From: Aldehydirespirator sp965221215
Lineage (GTDB): Bacteria; Actinomycetota; Acidimicrobiia; Acidimicrobiales; Aldehydirespiratoraceae
Length of the DNA: 64,000 nt
Direction: 5' to 3'
Assembly (NCBI GenBank): GCA_965221215.1
Contig: OZ244872.1
Span: forward strand, 2,790,001-2,854,000
The notes below the pieces were generated by a model that did not search any database, was not told where the DNA came from, and saw only the letters and a program-made list of their open reading frames with translations. The position numbers were made by a program, and so were the translations under genes. Below are positions 35,641 through 44,971 of this stretch, in pieces. Within the stretch, counting starts at the first letter, position 1. Each line of letters begins with the position of its first letter.

Positions 35641-37226
35641 CTGCGGCGGCCGACAGTTGGCTGGTCACCACGGGATCTATCGCCATCCCTGAAGACGTGC
35701 TGGCTTCGGCCGCGGAGACCCAGGCGACGCTGGGCGACAAGCTGGCCGCTCTGCGAGCCCTGAGCGAGCCGTTCGGTGACCCGGTTGGTCCCGCGGCCGC
35801 TGACCGCTGGATGTCTGATGCCGGTCCAGATTCCGGCTGGTTCGATCCGCCTGAGGCCGCGGCGCCATCGCTCGAGGCTGGCGAGAACCTTGTCGACCTC
35901 AGTGCGACGGCACTGCTGGAGGGCTACCGGACCGGAGATTTCGATCCGGTCGAGGCGGTCGACGCCTGCCTGGCCCGGATCAGCCGCGACGGCGCCGCCG
36001 TCGGAGCGATGGTCACCCTCGACAACACCGCCCGCCAGCAGGCGGCGCGCTCGGCCAGTCGCTGGCGTGACGGCGACGCCGGGCCGCTAGAGGGCGTCCC
36101 GATAGGGGTGAAGGACATCATCAACACCCGTGGACTGCGCACCGCGGCCGGGTCGCCACTGTTCGCGGACCATGTCCCTGCCGCCGACGCCGCCGTCGTG
36201 GCCCGACTGCGGGAGGCCGGCGCGGTGATCGTGGGCAAGACCACCACGCCGGAGTTCGCCTTCGGCGACGAGACCGGCGACGGCGTGGCCAACCCCGGCG
36301 CGCCCCGCCGGTGGGCGGGCGGCAGTTCGTCCGGGTCGGCGGCAGGCCTGGTCGCCGGGTTCTTCCCGGTGGCGCTCGGCACCGACACCGGCGGCTCGAT
36401 CCGGGTGCCGTCGTCGTACTGCGGGGTGAGCGGCATCAAGCCGACATTCGGCCGGGTGCCCCGCGACGGTGTGTTCGGCGTGTCGTGGACCCTGGACCAT
36501 GTGGGCCCCATGGCCCGCCGCGTCGAGGATCTCGGACTGGTCCTCGGCGTGATAGCCGGTCGATCCGGGGCCGATCCCCACTCGTCGACGCTCCCCGTTC
36601 CCGACTACGGCTCGACCGGGACTTCGATACGGGGGTTGCGCGTCGGAGTGCCCGACGGATGGCTCCCGGAGGGCAACTCGCCCGGGGTGGCCGCAACCGT
36701 GGCCGGCGCGCTGGCACGGCTCGAAGCCCTTGGCTGCACAATCGTGCCGGTGCCGTTCCCCCACGCCGAGTTGGCCGGCATCATCGCCTGGGTCATCACG
36801 GTGGCAGAGTTCGCCGCTCACCATGCCGGCAACTTGCACCGAATCGGCGAGTTCACTTTGTCCGCGGCCTGCCGGCTCGCAGCCGGAGCCCGGATCAGCG
36901 CCTCGGACTACTTGAGAGCCTTGCAGGCTCGACGCTTGGTGCAAGCCGATCTCGACGGAGCATTCGAGCGGGTTGACGTCCTGGTCACCGCGGCCACACC
37001 GACCTCCGCTCCCGACCCGGCCACGTTCTTCGACGACGGCGACCGGCTCTGGCTCGACAAGGTGGCCCGCAACCTCCTTCCCTTCAACGTCGCCGGGAAT
37101 CCAGCGCTGGTGATGCCGGCCGGATCCGACGAGGGCCGCCCCACCGCGATCCAAGTCGTGGCCCCACCGCACCGCGACGCCCTGTGCCTCAAGGTCGGCA
37201 CCGCCCTCCAAGCACACATTGATTGA
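35637..37226 (+). CDS. amidase signature-family hydrolase
   Basis: 529 aa from GTG 35637, which overlaps the PPTase stop (GTGA). The amidase signature is complete: GVKDIINTRGLRTAAGSPLFAD with the catalytic Lys, GGSSSGSAAG with the cis-Ser, and GTDTGGSIRVPSSYCGVSGIKPT with the nucleophile Ser. About 90 residues precede the catalytic domain, longer than in GatA or AtzE proteins. It hydrolyses an amide or carbamate bond. Coupling to the PPTase suggests a role in processing or releasing the PKS product, such as an amide-linked acyl chain; catabolic use is the alternative. Confidence 0.88.
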   Translation: MTAAADSWLVTTGSIAIPEDVLASAAETQATLGDKLAALRALSEPFGDPVGPAAADRWMSDAGPDSGWFDPPEAAAPSLEAGENLVDLSATALLEGYRTGDFDPVEAVDACLARISRDGAAVGAMVTLDNTARQQAARSASRWRDGDAGPLEGVPIGVKDIINTRGLRTAAGSPLFADHVPAADAAVVARLREAGAVIVGKTTTPEFAFGDETGDGVANPGAPRRWAGGSSSGSAAGLVAGFFPVALGTDTGGSIRVPSSYCGVSGIKPTFGRVPRDGVFGVSWTLDHVGPMARRVEDLGLVLGVIAGRSGADPHSSTLPVPDYGSTGTSIRGLRVGVPDGWLPEGNSPGVAATVAGALARLEALGCTIVPVPFPHAELAGIIAWVITVAEFAAHHAGNLHRIGEFTLSAACRLAAGARISASDYLRALQARRLVQADLDGAFERVDVLVTAATPTSAPDPATFFDDGDRLWLDKVARNLLPFNVAGNPALVMPAGSDEGRPTAIQVVAPPHRDALCLKVGTALQAHID

Positions 37227-37253
37227 CTTATTCATATATTTTCAGCATCTCTG

Positions 37254-37282
37254 TTGCATCACAGTCCGCTGTGGTCTAGCGT
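37254..37282 (+). promoter_or_regulatory. predicted promoter with operator-like palindrome in the spacer
   Basis: -35 TTGCAT at 37254-37259, 17-base spacer, -10 TAGCGT at 37277-37282, 38 bases before ATG 37321. The spacer contains the inverted repeat CACAG-tccg-CTGTG (37260-37273), a plausible repressor site. An AT-rich stretch (37222-37250) lies just upstream. Not experimentally supported. Confidence 0.4.
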
Positions 37283-37320
37283 GCGCCGGAACCACACCAG
37301 AGAGCGACAGGAGTCGGAGC

Positions 37321-37533
37321 ATGGCCGCAGCAGACACATCCTTGCCCACGGACACCCTGGCCACCACCAAGGACTTACAGGTGCTCAAGTCAGAGCTGAT
37401 CGCCGAGATACACAAGCAAATGGCCGGGCTGCACAAGGACATCGCGGAACTCACCAAAGTGATGATGAGAGTCGCCCTGATGATGGTGGCTACCTTCGCG
37501 GGCGCGCTGATCACCGTCGCGCTGGTCGTCTGA
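37321..37533 (+). CDS. small coiled-coil protein with C-terminal membrane anchor
   Basis: 70 aa from ATG 37321, preceded by GGAG. Residues 15-47 form a charged amphipathic helix (KDLQVLKSELIAEIHKQMAGLHKDIAELTKV) and residues 48-70 one hydrophobic span (MMRVALMMVATFAGALITVALVV). It resembles DUF1640/CCDC90-like or phage-type small membrane proteins. No function can be assigned. A similar design, with the order reversed, occurs at 43773-44174, and both have their own promoter-like sequences, so they may be related accessory genes. Confidence 0.6.
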   Translation: MAAADTSLPTDTLATTKDLQVLKSELIAEIHKQMAGLHKDIAELTKVMMRVALMMVATFAGALITVALVV

Positions 37534-37570
37534 GGCGCGGACGTGTGTGCCGCGGCCAGCACGACATGAG

Positions 37571-37606
37571 GCGGGCATAGGTCGGCCCGCTAGGTTGCGG
37601 CGCAAC
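37571..37606. terminator. two consecutive hairpins, possible terminator
   Basis: Inverted repeat GCGGGC (37571-37576) / GCCCGC (37585-37590) with an 8-base loop, then GTTGC (37594-37598) / GCAAC (37602-37606) with a 3-base loop. There is no T-run. The position, after the small membrane-protein gene and before the Rieske operon, fits termination or an RNA processing site. Confidence 0.3.
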
Positions 37607-37653
37607 GGGGACAACCTCGTCACGGGTCCGCACCTCGAGAAAGATGAGCGACC

Positions 37654-38823
37654 ATGACCGTTCTGACCGGCGATCTCCTGGCCAGCTTCGACGACTCGGT
37701 CGGGCCGGTGGACGAGGCCCGGCTGCTGCCGCCGGTGCTGTACACGTCGGCAGAGTTCTACGAGTTCGAGCGGCGGGCCATCTTCAGGCGGGAGTGGCTG
37801 TGCGTGGGCCGGGTCGACCAACTGAAGGCGCCGGGAGACTACCGCTGCATCGCCATCGCGGGCGAGCCCCTGATCGCGGCTCGGGACTCCGGCGGCGAGC
37901 TGCGGGTGCTGTCGGCGGTGTGCCGCCACCGAGGCATGGTGATCGCCGAGGGCTCAGGCAACTGCCGCCGCTTCACCTGCCCCTACCACCACTGGAGCTA
38001 CGGGCTCGACGGTGAGCTGCTGGGCGCGCCGGCCATGGACCGGGCCGTGGGCTTCGACCGCAGCGAGCACAGCCTGCCCGAGCTGAAGGTGGAAGTGTGG
38101 CAGGGGTTCATCATGGCCAACTTCGATCACGAGGCCCGGCCCTTCGGCCCCACCATGACCAAGATCGACGAGATGCTCGCCAACTACGGCCTGGAGTCGA
38201 CCACCACCTTGGAGGGCAAAACCATCGGTGACCTTCCCTGGAACTGGAAGGTCATGATGGAGAACTTCAACGACCCCTACCACGCCAGCCGGTTGCACGG
38301 GCCGCTCCAGACCTTCGCTCCCAGCCACATGAACGACTTCCTGCGGTGGGACGACGGCGACGGCGCCATCGGCCGGATCCAGCACTTCACCGCGATCGAC
38401 AGCTCGTTCAATCCCACCCAGCGCTGCATCCTCCCGGTGTTCTCGAAGCTCACCGAAGAGCAGCGCAAGCGGGGCGGCTTCGTGCTGATCCCGCCCACCC
38501 TGGCGTTGGCCATCGTCCCCGACGAGGTGGCCTACTTCATCATCAGCCCCCAGGACGCCGGCCACATCACCATCCAGATCGGCTACTGCCTCGAGCCCGC
38601 CGCGCTGGAGGACCCCCTGTTCGACTACTTGTTCAAAGCGGCCGAGGACGGCGTCAACAACTTCAACGAGCAGGACATCTACGTGGACGCCATGACCCAG
38701 CAGGGGCTCAACTCCCATCTCGCCCCGCGGGGCCGCTATTCGTGGCAGGAGGAGACCCTGGTCCAGTTCAACCGCTGGCTGGTGAGGCGCTACCGCCAAC
38801 ACTGGCCCGCCAACGGCGCCTGA
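37654..38823 (+). CDS. Rieske oxygenase, alpha subunit (third system)
   Basis: 389 aa. Rieske ligands Cys90, His92, Cys109, His112 (VCRHRG ... TCPYHHWSY); iron site MENFNDPYHASRLH (His-x4-His). Single-subunit size. The lineage resembles demethylating or ring-opening Rieske oxygenases; no beta subunit adjoins it. A flavin-reductase-like gene follows 29 bases later and could supply electrons, although it lacks a [2Fe-2S] domain. It opens the operon that leads through E1 alpha/beta, the lipoyl protein and SDR to the Mch homologue. Confidence 0.87.
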   Translation: MTVLTGDLLASFDDSVGPVDEARLLPPVLYTSAEFYEFERRAIFRREWLCVGRVDQLKAPGDYRCIAIAGEPLIAARDSGGELRVLSAVCRHRGMVIAEGSGNCRRFTCPYHHWSYGLDGELLGAPAMDRAVGFDRSEHSLPELKVEVWQGFIMANFDHEARPFGPTMTKIDEMLANYGLESTTTLEGKTIGDLPWNWKVMMENFNDPYHASRLHGPLQTFAPSHMNDFLRWDDGDGAIGRIQHFTAIDSSFNPTQRCILPVFSKLTEEQRKRGGFVLIPPTLALAIVPDEVAYFIISPQDAGHITIQIGYCLEPAALEDPLFDYLFKAAEDGVNNFNEQDIYVDAMTQQGLNSHLAPRGRYSWQEETLVQFNRWLVRRYRQHWPANGA

Positions 38824-38852
38824 ACGGCCTCCACCCGCAGCCACCAGTACCC

Positions 38853-39526
38853 GTGGACCCAGAGCGCACCGTCGTCTTCGACCCGGCCGAGCACCCGCCC
38901 AGCGAGCGGCAGTTCATGCTGTCGCAGCTGGTCGTGCCCCGGCCCATCGCCATGGTCTCGACCCGCAGCCCCGCAGGGGTCAACAACGTGGCCCCCATGA
39001 GCTACTACCTGCCCATCACCGGCGACCCCATGCTGGTGGGCGTCACCATGGGCCTGCGCGAGAGCGGCGAGCTCAAGGACACCTACACCAACGCCACCGC
39101 CAGCGGCGACTTCGTGATCAACGTCACCACCGAGGCCTTCCGCGACCAGATCGAGACGGTGGCCATGGAGGCGCCCAGCACCGTCGACGAGTTCGATCTG
39201 GCCGGTTGGACGCCGGTGCCGGCTGCCAGAGTCTCATCGCCGGCCATCGGCGAGGCCCTGGCCCGCCTCGAGTGCGAGGTCCGACAGGTGGTGGACCTGG
39301 GCACGCCGGGCATCCCCTTCGGGGAGGTCCATCTGGTGATCGCCGAGGTGGTGTGGGTGGCCTACGACGCAGCCGTCTGCGACGAGCAGGGCCGCATCGA
39401 TCCGGTGCGGCTCGGACCCATCGGCCGGCTCGGCTTGCGAACCTTCCTGCGCACGGTGGACGATGGCGCCTACTACCTGCCCCGCATTCCGTGGTCGGAG
39501 TTTGTCGAGAACCAGAAGGAGACCTA

Positions 39527-39527
<1 letters not shown>
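38853..39527 (+). CDS. flavin reductase-like FMN-binding protein
   Basis: 224 aa from GTG 38853. The split-barrel flavin reductase pattern is visible: SQLVVPRPIAMVSTRSPAGVNNVAPMSYY, PMLVGVTMGLRESGELKDTYTNATASGDFVINV, and a later RLECEVRQVVDLGTPGIPFGEVHLVIAEVVWV. It binds FMN and would reduce it with NAD(P)H or act as a flavin-dependent partner for the Rieske oxygenase next to it. The TAG stop overlaps the GTG of the E1 alpha gene. The start codon is inferred; there is only a modest upstream purine tract. Confidence 0.78.
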
Positions 39528-40500
<973 letters not shown>

Positions 40501-40504
<4 letters not shown>

Positions 40505-41541
40505 CCGTCGCCGCCGACAAGCCGCGGCGCACCGCCCGCACCCCTCGCAAGGGCAAGGACAGGGTCCGCAAGACCAGCTTCACTCAAGCCCTCAACGGCG
40601 CCCTCGACCTGGCCATGGAGAAGCACGCCGAGATGTTCCTCATCGGCGAGGACATCGCCGAGATGGGCGGCGACTTCGGCGTGACCAAGGGGCTGCTGGC
40701 CAAGTACGGGGCCGAGCGGGTCCGCGACACTCCCCTGTCGGAGGCGGCCATCATCGGCACCTGTGCGGGGGCGGCCATGGTGGGCATGCGCCCGGTGGCC
40801 GAGATCATGTTCGCCGACTTCATCGCCGAGTGCTACGACCAGGTCGTCAACAACGTGGCCAAGCTCCACTACATGTTCGACGGGCAGTTCAAGGCCCCGC
40901 TGGTGATCCGCACCGCCTGCGGGGGCGGCTTCGGCGGCGGACCTCACCACTCCCAGAGCATTGAGGGCTGGTTCCTGAACGTTCCCGGCATCGTGATCGC
41001 GGCGCCGTCGAACCCGGTCGACGCCAAGGGCCTGCTGCTGGCGTCGATCGACAGCGACGATCCTGTGCTGTTCCTGGAGCACAAGGCGCTGTACCGCAGC
41101 CGGGCCGAGGTGCCGCCCGAGTACTACACCACCCCGCTGGGGAAGGCGTCCATCGCCCGCGAGGGCCGCGACGTGACCGTGGTGGCCGCCATGCGGATGG
41201 TGCCCATGGCGCTGGAGGCCGCCGAGGCTGCCGCGGCCGACGGCATCTCGGTGGAGGTGGTCGATCTGCGGACGATCCGCCCCTACGACGCGGCAACGGT
41301 GCTGGCCTCGGCCTCCAAGACCGGGCGAGTGGTGGTGGCCAACGAGGCGCCCCGCATCGGCGGGCTGGGCGCGGAGCTGAGCGCCCGCATCAGCGAGGAG
41401 TGCTTCGCGCGGTTGCGGGGTCCGGTGGTGCGGGTGGACGGCCTCGACACCCCCATCCCCTTCTCGGTGCCGCTGGAGAACATCGTGCTCCCCGACGCCG
41501 ACGACATCGCCGTCGCCATCAAGGCCGCGGCCCAATACTGA
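40501..41541 (+). CDS. 2-oxoacid/acetoin dehydrogenase E1, beta subunit
   Basis: 346 aa from ATG 40501, overlapping the alpha-subunit stop. After a basic N-terminal tail the transketolase-type domain reads SFTQALNGALDLAMEKHAEMFLIGEDIAEMGGDFGVTKGLLAKYG and RDTPLSEAAIIGTCAGAAMVGMRPVAEIMF, then the C-terminal domain VEVVDLRTIRPYDAATVLASASKTGRVVVANEAPRIGGLGAEL. It contributes to the thiamine site. The run with a free lipoyl protein but no E2 acetyltransferase or E3 nearby is unusual (see findings). Confidence 0.9.
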
Positions 41542-41568
41542 CCGGCACGAAGCCGCAAGGAGAGTTGC

Positions 41569-41838
41569 ATGAGCACTGATGTGATCCTGCCCAAGTGGGG
41601 GCTGACCATGGAGGACGGCACCGTGGTGGCCTGGTACGTCGACGAGGGCGAGCATGTGGTGGAGGGCGAGGTGATCGCCGAGGTCGAAACCGAGAAGGTG
41701 GAGAACGAGCTGGCCGCGCCCTGCGCGGGCGTCATCGCTCGAATCCTGGTCGACGAGGACGAGACCGTGGACGTGGGCACGGTGCTGGCCGTGATCGCCG
41801 ACAACGAGGCCGAAGCCGCCGCCATCGCCGAAGGCTAG
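41569..41838 (+). CDS. free-standing lipoyl-domain protein
   Basis: 89 aa, one biotinyl/lipoyl domain: KWGLTMEDGTVVAWYVDEGEHVVEGEVIAEVETEKVENELAAPCAGVIARILVDEDETVDVGTVLAVI. The ETEKVE hairpin marks Lys43 as the lipoylation (or, less likely, biotinylation) site. Normally this domain is the N-terminal part of E2; here the gene ends after it, with no peripheral-subunit-binding or acyltransferase domain. AAGGAGAG upstream is a strong ribosome site. It would carry the acyl or C1 intermediate from E1 to a partner not yet identified. Confidence 0.88.
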   Translation: MSTDVILPKWGLTMEDGTVVAWYVDEGEHVVEGEVIAEVETEKVENELAAPCAGVIARILVDEDETVDVGTVLAVIADNEAEAAAIAEG

Positions 41839-41851
41839 GGAGGACGACCAC

Positions 41852-41926
41852 ATGAGATCTGACCGTTTCGCCATGATCAGCGCTAACAGGCTGCACAGTG
41901 CCAACCGAGGGGAGTCGTTCGCGTGA
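41852..41926 (+). CDS. 24-aa mini-ORF between lipoyl and SDR genes
   Basis: ATG 41852 is preceded by GGGAGG (41838-41843) and the frame ends at TGA 41924-41926, overlapping the GTG start of the SDR gene (41923). The peptide begins MRSDRF, close to the MRPDRF start of the SDR, so it may be a duplicated SDR start or a coupling leader. It is too short to assign a function and may not be translated. Confidence 0.35.
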   Translation: MRSDRFAMISANRLHSANRGESFA

Positions 41927-42699
41927 GGCCCGACCGTTTCGACGGTGACACCGTGCTGGTCACCGGCTCGTCGAGGGGCATCGGCGCGGCCACCGCGGTG
42001 GCCTTCGCGGCCGAGGGGGCCAGGGTGGCGATCAACTACCGCAGCGACGCCGACGGCGCGGCGGCCACCCGGCAGGCCATATCTGACGCGGGCGGCACCG
42101 CCGCGGTGTTCAGGGCCGATATCGGCAACGAGGCCGACGTGGCCCGGCTGGCCGCCGAGGTGGAGGCATCGCTGGGGCCGGTCTCGATCCTGGTCAACAA
42201 CGCCGCCCTCATCAACCGCTCCGGGTTGTTCGACCTGTCGCTGGAGGCCTTCGACACCGTCTGGCACGCCAACGTGCGCGGCGTGCTGCAGCTGAGCCAG
42301 CTGGTGGCAGTCGGGATGGTGCAGCGGGGCCGGGGCGCCATCGTGCAGCTCAGCTCGATCCTGGCCCGGCTCGGGGTGGCCAACCGCAGCGCATACATCG
42401 CCTCGAAGGGCGCCATCGAGGGGCTGACCCGGGCCATGGCCCTGGAGTTGGGCCCCAAGGGGGTGCGGGTCAACGCGGTGGCGCCGGGGCTGATCGCCAC
42501 CGAGGCTCTGCTGGCCGGGATGCCCGACCCCGACGTGCAGGCCGCCATTCAGCGCCACATCCCAGAGGGCCGCTTCGGACGGCCCGAGGAGATCACCGCC
42601 GCCATCCTGTTCGCGGCGTCGCCCGAGGCCAGCTACGTCAACGGCGCCATCATCGCCGTGGACGCAGCCCTCGGGGCCCGCGAGTCGACTCCGGCCTGA
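41923..42699 (+). CDS. short-chain dehydrogenase/reductase (FabG-like)
   Basis: 258 aa from GTG 41923 with GAGGGGAG about 8 bases upstream. Cofactor motif TGSSRGIGAATAVAFAAEGARVAINYRS suggests NADP(H). Catalytic residues are Ser in QLSSILARLG and the Tyr-x3-Lys in AYIASKGAIEGLTRAM; NNAALINRSG is the NAG-equivalent. It resembles 3-oxoacyl-ACP or acetoin/aldehyde-type SDRs. It sits between the lipoyl protein and Mch and is probably an oxidoreductase of the same pathway. Confidence 0.9.
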   Translation: MRPDRFDGDTVLVTGSSRGIGAATAVAFAAEGARVAINYRSDADGAAATRQAISDAGGTAAVFRADIGNEADVARLAAEVEASLGPVSILVNNAALINRSGLFDLSLEAFDTVWHANVRGVLQLSQLVAVGMVQRGRGAIVQLSSILARLGVANRSAYIASKGAIEGLTRAMALELGPKGVRVNAVAPGLIATEALLAGMPDPDVQAAIQRHIPEGRFGRPEEITAAILFAASPEASYVNGAIIAVDAALGARESTPA

Positions 42700-42721
42700 C
42701 CGCCAGCGGAAGGAGCCAGCC

Positions 42722-43681
42722 ATGATCAGCGTCAACCGCGAGGCCATGAAGACGGTGCGGGTCATCCTCGATGAGGCCGACGCACTGGGCGTGTCGGTGG
42801 AGCGGCTCGGCAACGGCGCCACCGTCATCGACATGGGCCTCGAGGCCAAGGGCGGCTGGCGGGCCGCCCAGCTCTACACCCTGGCCAGCCTCGGGGGGCT
42901 CGGCATCGTGAGCTACGAGCCCTTCGACCTCGAAGGGCGGATGCTCACCGCGGTGCGGGTGATGATCGACCATCCCATCGAGGCCTGCGTGGCGTCGCAG
43001 ATCGCGGGCTGGCGCCTGCAGGCGCCCGGCACCGAGCACGCCGCCATCCTGGCCGGGCCGGGCCGGGCCCTGAACCGCGACAGCCTCGACCACTACTTCG
43101 AGTGGATCGACTACCGCGACGACCACCACGAGTCGGTGGTGGCCATCCAGACCTCCGAGCCGATCCCGGTGTCGATGGCCGACATGATTGCCTCAGCGTG
43201 CCGGGTCGACCCCGGCGACCTCTACGTGCTGTTCGCTCCGAACCGGAGCCTGGTGACCGCGGTGCAGGTGGCGGCCCGGATCGTGGAGCAGTCCATCCAC
43301 CGCCTGGCCGAGGAGGGCATGGACCTGCGCAGCCTGCGCTGCGCCTACGGCCTGGGGGTGGTGCCCCCGCTGGTGGACGACGACCTGGTGTCGATGGGCC
43401 GCATCAACGACAGCCTGCTCTACGGCGGCATCGCCAACATCACCGTCGAGGGCGACGACGACCAGTGCGCCGAGATCGTCGACCGGGTGGTGTCGGCGGC
43501 CTGCTCGGCCTACGGCCGTCCCTTCATCGAGATCTACGAGGACGCCGGCCGGGACTTCTACGAGATCCCCATAGAGCTCCACTCCCCGGCCGAGATCCGC
43601 CTCACCAACCTGGCCAGCGGCCGCACCTTCAGCGCGGGCCGCATCAATTACGAGGTCCTGACAGCCTCGTTCTTCGGCTAG
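42722..43681 (+). CDS. mch: methenyltetrahydromethanopterin cyclohydrolase homologue
   Basis: 319 aa, the usual Mch length. Conserved stretches: VNREAMKTVRVILDEADALGVSVERLGNGATVIDMGLEAKGG, LGGLGIVSYEPFD, ACVASQIAGWRLQAPGTEHAAILAGPGRAL, DLYVLFAPNRSLVTAVQVAARIVEQSIHRL, MGRINDSLLYGG and the closing PAEIRLTNLASGRTFSAGRINYEVLTASFFG. In methylotrophs and archaea Mch converts methenyl-H4MPT to formyl-H4MPT. Finding it in this genome type, in one operon with a Rieske oxygenase, E1 and lipoyl genes, is unexpected. Start ATG 42722 has GGAAGGAG upstream. Whether it uses H4MPT, folate or another pterin is not known. Confidence 0.88.
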   Translation: MISVNREAMKTVRVILDEADALGVSVERLGNGATVIDMGLEAKGGWRAAQLYTLASLGGLGIVSYEPFDLEGRMLTAVRVMIDHPIEACVASQIAGWRLQAPGTEHAAILAGPGRALNRDSLDHYFEWIDYRDDHHESVVAIQTSEPIPVSMADMIASACRVDPGDLYVLFAPNRSLVTAVQVAARIVEQSIHRLAEEGMDLRSLRCAYGLGVVPPLVDDDLVSMGRINDSLLYGGIANITVEGDDDQCAEIVDRVVSAACSAYGRPFIEIYEDAGRDFYEIPIELHSPAEIRLTNLASGRTFSAGRINYEVLTASFFG

Positions 43682-43737
43682 CCCGAGACCCAGGCCATCT
43701 GGCGATATGGCTTGTGAGAATATGCTATGAAAAGGTC

Positions 43738-43766
43738 TTGCAATATATGCTTGGATCCAATAGGTT
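43738..43766 (+). promoter_or_regulatory. predicted promoter for a near-leaderless transcript
   Basis: -35 TTGCAA at 43738-43743, 17-base spacer, -10 TAGGTT at 43761-43766. The expected transcription start coincides with ATG 43773, so the mRNA would be leaderless, which is common in actinobacteria; no ribosome site is visible. The upstream stretch from 43705 is AT-rich relative to the genome. Confidence 0.4.
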
Positions 43767-43772
43767 GGCAGA

Positions 43773-44174
43773 ATGGCCGCAGCAGAAGCGCTGAGCGTTC
43801 CAGGCGAGGGTTCGACGATCACCCCCGAACCAACGGCCACCGCGGGAATAGCCGCCGAGTCGGGGCAGAGCACAGCATTGCAGCGCTGGCCACATCTCAT
43901 TCCCATCGCTCAGTTGGTAGCGGTCATTCTGGGAGTGTTCGCCATCATCTGGAACCAGCAGCAAACCATCGACGGCCTGCGCGCCGAATTCCGCAGCGAG
44001 CTGCGCAGCGAGATCGGCGGGGTGCGGACCGAGATGGGCGAACTGCGGGCCGAGATGGGCGAACTGCGGGCCGAGATGGGCGAACTGCGGGCCGAAGTGT
44101 CCGAGAATGGTCAGCGCTTGGCTCGCATCGAGGGGTTCCTCGGAATCGGGATGCCGGACGAAGTACCGCAGTGA
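43773..44174 (+). CDS. membrane-anchored coiled-coil protein with heptad repeats
   Basis: 133 aa. Residues 1-40 are low-complexity and polar, 41-61 form a single membrane span (HLIPIAQLVAVILGVFAIIW), and 62-118 a coiled coil including three exact copies of the heptad EMGELRA (residues 87-107), encoded by a 21-base tandem DNA repeat. The soluble helix is probably cytoplasmic or periplasmic depending on topology. No family function is known to me. It has its own promoter-like sequence and could be an orphan rather than part of the Mch operon. Confidence 0.6.
   Translation: MAAAEALSVPGEGSTITPEPTATAGIAAESGQSTALQRWPHLIPIAQLVAVILGVFAIIWNQQQTIDGLRAEFRSELRSEIGGVRTEMGELRAEMGELRAEMGELRAEVSENGQRLARIEGFLGIGMPDEVPQ
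44010..44093 (+). repeat. 21-base tandem repeat, one degenerate and three perfect copies
   Basis: The unit runs GAGATGGGCGAACTGCGGGC plus a final C. Perfect copies lie at 44031-44051, 44052-44072 and 44073-44093; a degenerate copy precedes them at 44010-44030. It encodes the EMGELRA heptad in frame, so copy-number changes would lengthen or shorten the coiled coil without a frameshift. Confidence 0.9.
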
Positions 44175-44181
44175 GCCGCCG

Positions 44182-44904
44182 GTGACCGCTCGGCCGGCGC
44201 CGGTGGCGATGGTGACCGGCGGCGGGTCGGGCATTGGCTTGGCCTGTGCAACCGCGCTGTCGGCTCGGGGCGCGCGCTGCGTGCTCGTGGGACGGCGGGT
44301 GGCTCGGCTGCGGGATGCAGCCGCGGGGCTGGCCCCACCGGCGACTGCGCTGGCTGCAGACTTGACGGAGATGGGCGAGGCCGAGCGGGTTGTTTCCGAG
44401 ACTCTGGAGGCACACGGCCAGATAGACGTGATCGTTCACAGCGCGGGCGCCTTCGACAAGGCATCGGTGGGCGAGGCCGGCGCCGACCACTGGCATCGGG
44501 TCATGGACGTCAACCTCAACGCGGTGATGGCGCTCATCCGGGCCAGCTGGGAGGCATTGAGCGGCTCTGGCGGCCAAGTCGTGCTGATCAGCAGTGTCGC
44601 CGCGGTGCAGGCGTTCGAGGGCAACGCGGCCTATGCCGCCTCCAAGGGCGGTCTCAACGCGCTGGGCGAGGTGCTTCGGCTGGAGGGACGGGACCGGGGC
44701 ATCAGGGTGATCACGCTGTGTCCCGCGCAGATCGACACCGAGCTGTGGGACGGCAAGGCGCCCGATCCGGTGCGGGCCCGCATGATGCCCGCGGCCGGGG
44801 TGGGCGAGTTGGTGGCTGACCTGGTCGAGACCGACCGACGCATCGATATCGGCCCGGTCGTCATCAGGCCCGTCCGCGATCCCTGGGTCGAGCCGGAACC
44901 ATGA
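44182..44904 (+). CDS. short-chain dehydrogenase/reductase
   Basis: 240 aa from GTG 44182, eight bases after the stop of the coiled-coil gene. Cofactor motif VTGGGSGIGLACATALSARGARCVLVGRR suggests NADP(H); HSAGAFDKASV follows, and the active site is SSVAAVQAFEGNAAYAASKGGLNAL (Ser, Tyr-x3-Lys). The clear break in style from the SDR at 41923 indicates a different substrate. The gene's 3' neighbour is the Mer-like oxidoreductase 67 bases downstream, so the two may be cotranscribed. Confidence 0.88.
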   Translation: MTARPAPVAMVTGGGSGIGLACATALSARGARCVLVGRRVARLRDAAAGLAPPATALAADLTEMGEAERVVSETLEAHGQIDVIVHSAGAFDKASVGEAGADHWHRVMDVNLNAVMALIRASWEALSGSGGQVVLISSVAAVQAFEGNAAYAASKGGLNALGEVLRLEGRDRGIRVITLCPAQIDTELWDGKAPDPVRARMMPAAGVGELVADLVETDRRIDIGPVVIRPVRDPWVEPEP

Positions 44905-44971
44905 CCGGCCGCGGTCAGTCGGCGTCAAGGCCGGACGCGAGACGGGCTCCGGCGTGCAGGCGAGAGCTGCC

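Noticed and set aside
44010..44093. Short tandem units considered as CRISPR-like
   Set aside because: Units are contiguous with no spacers and lie in frame inside a coiled-coil gene.
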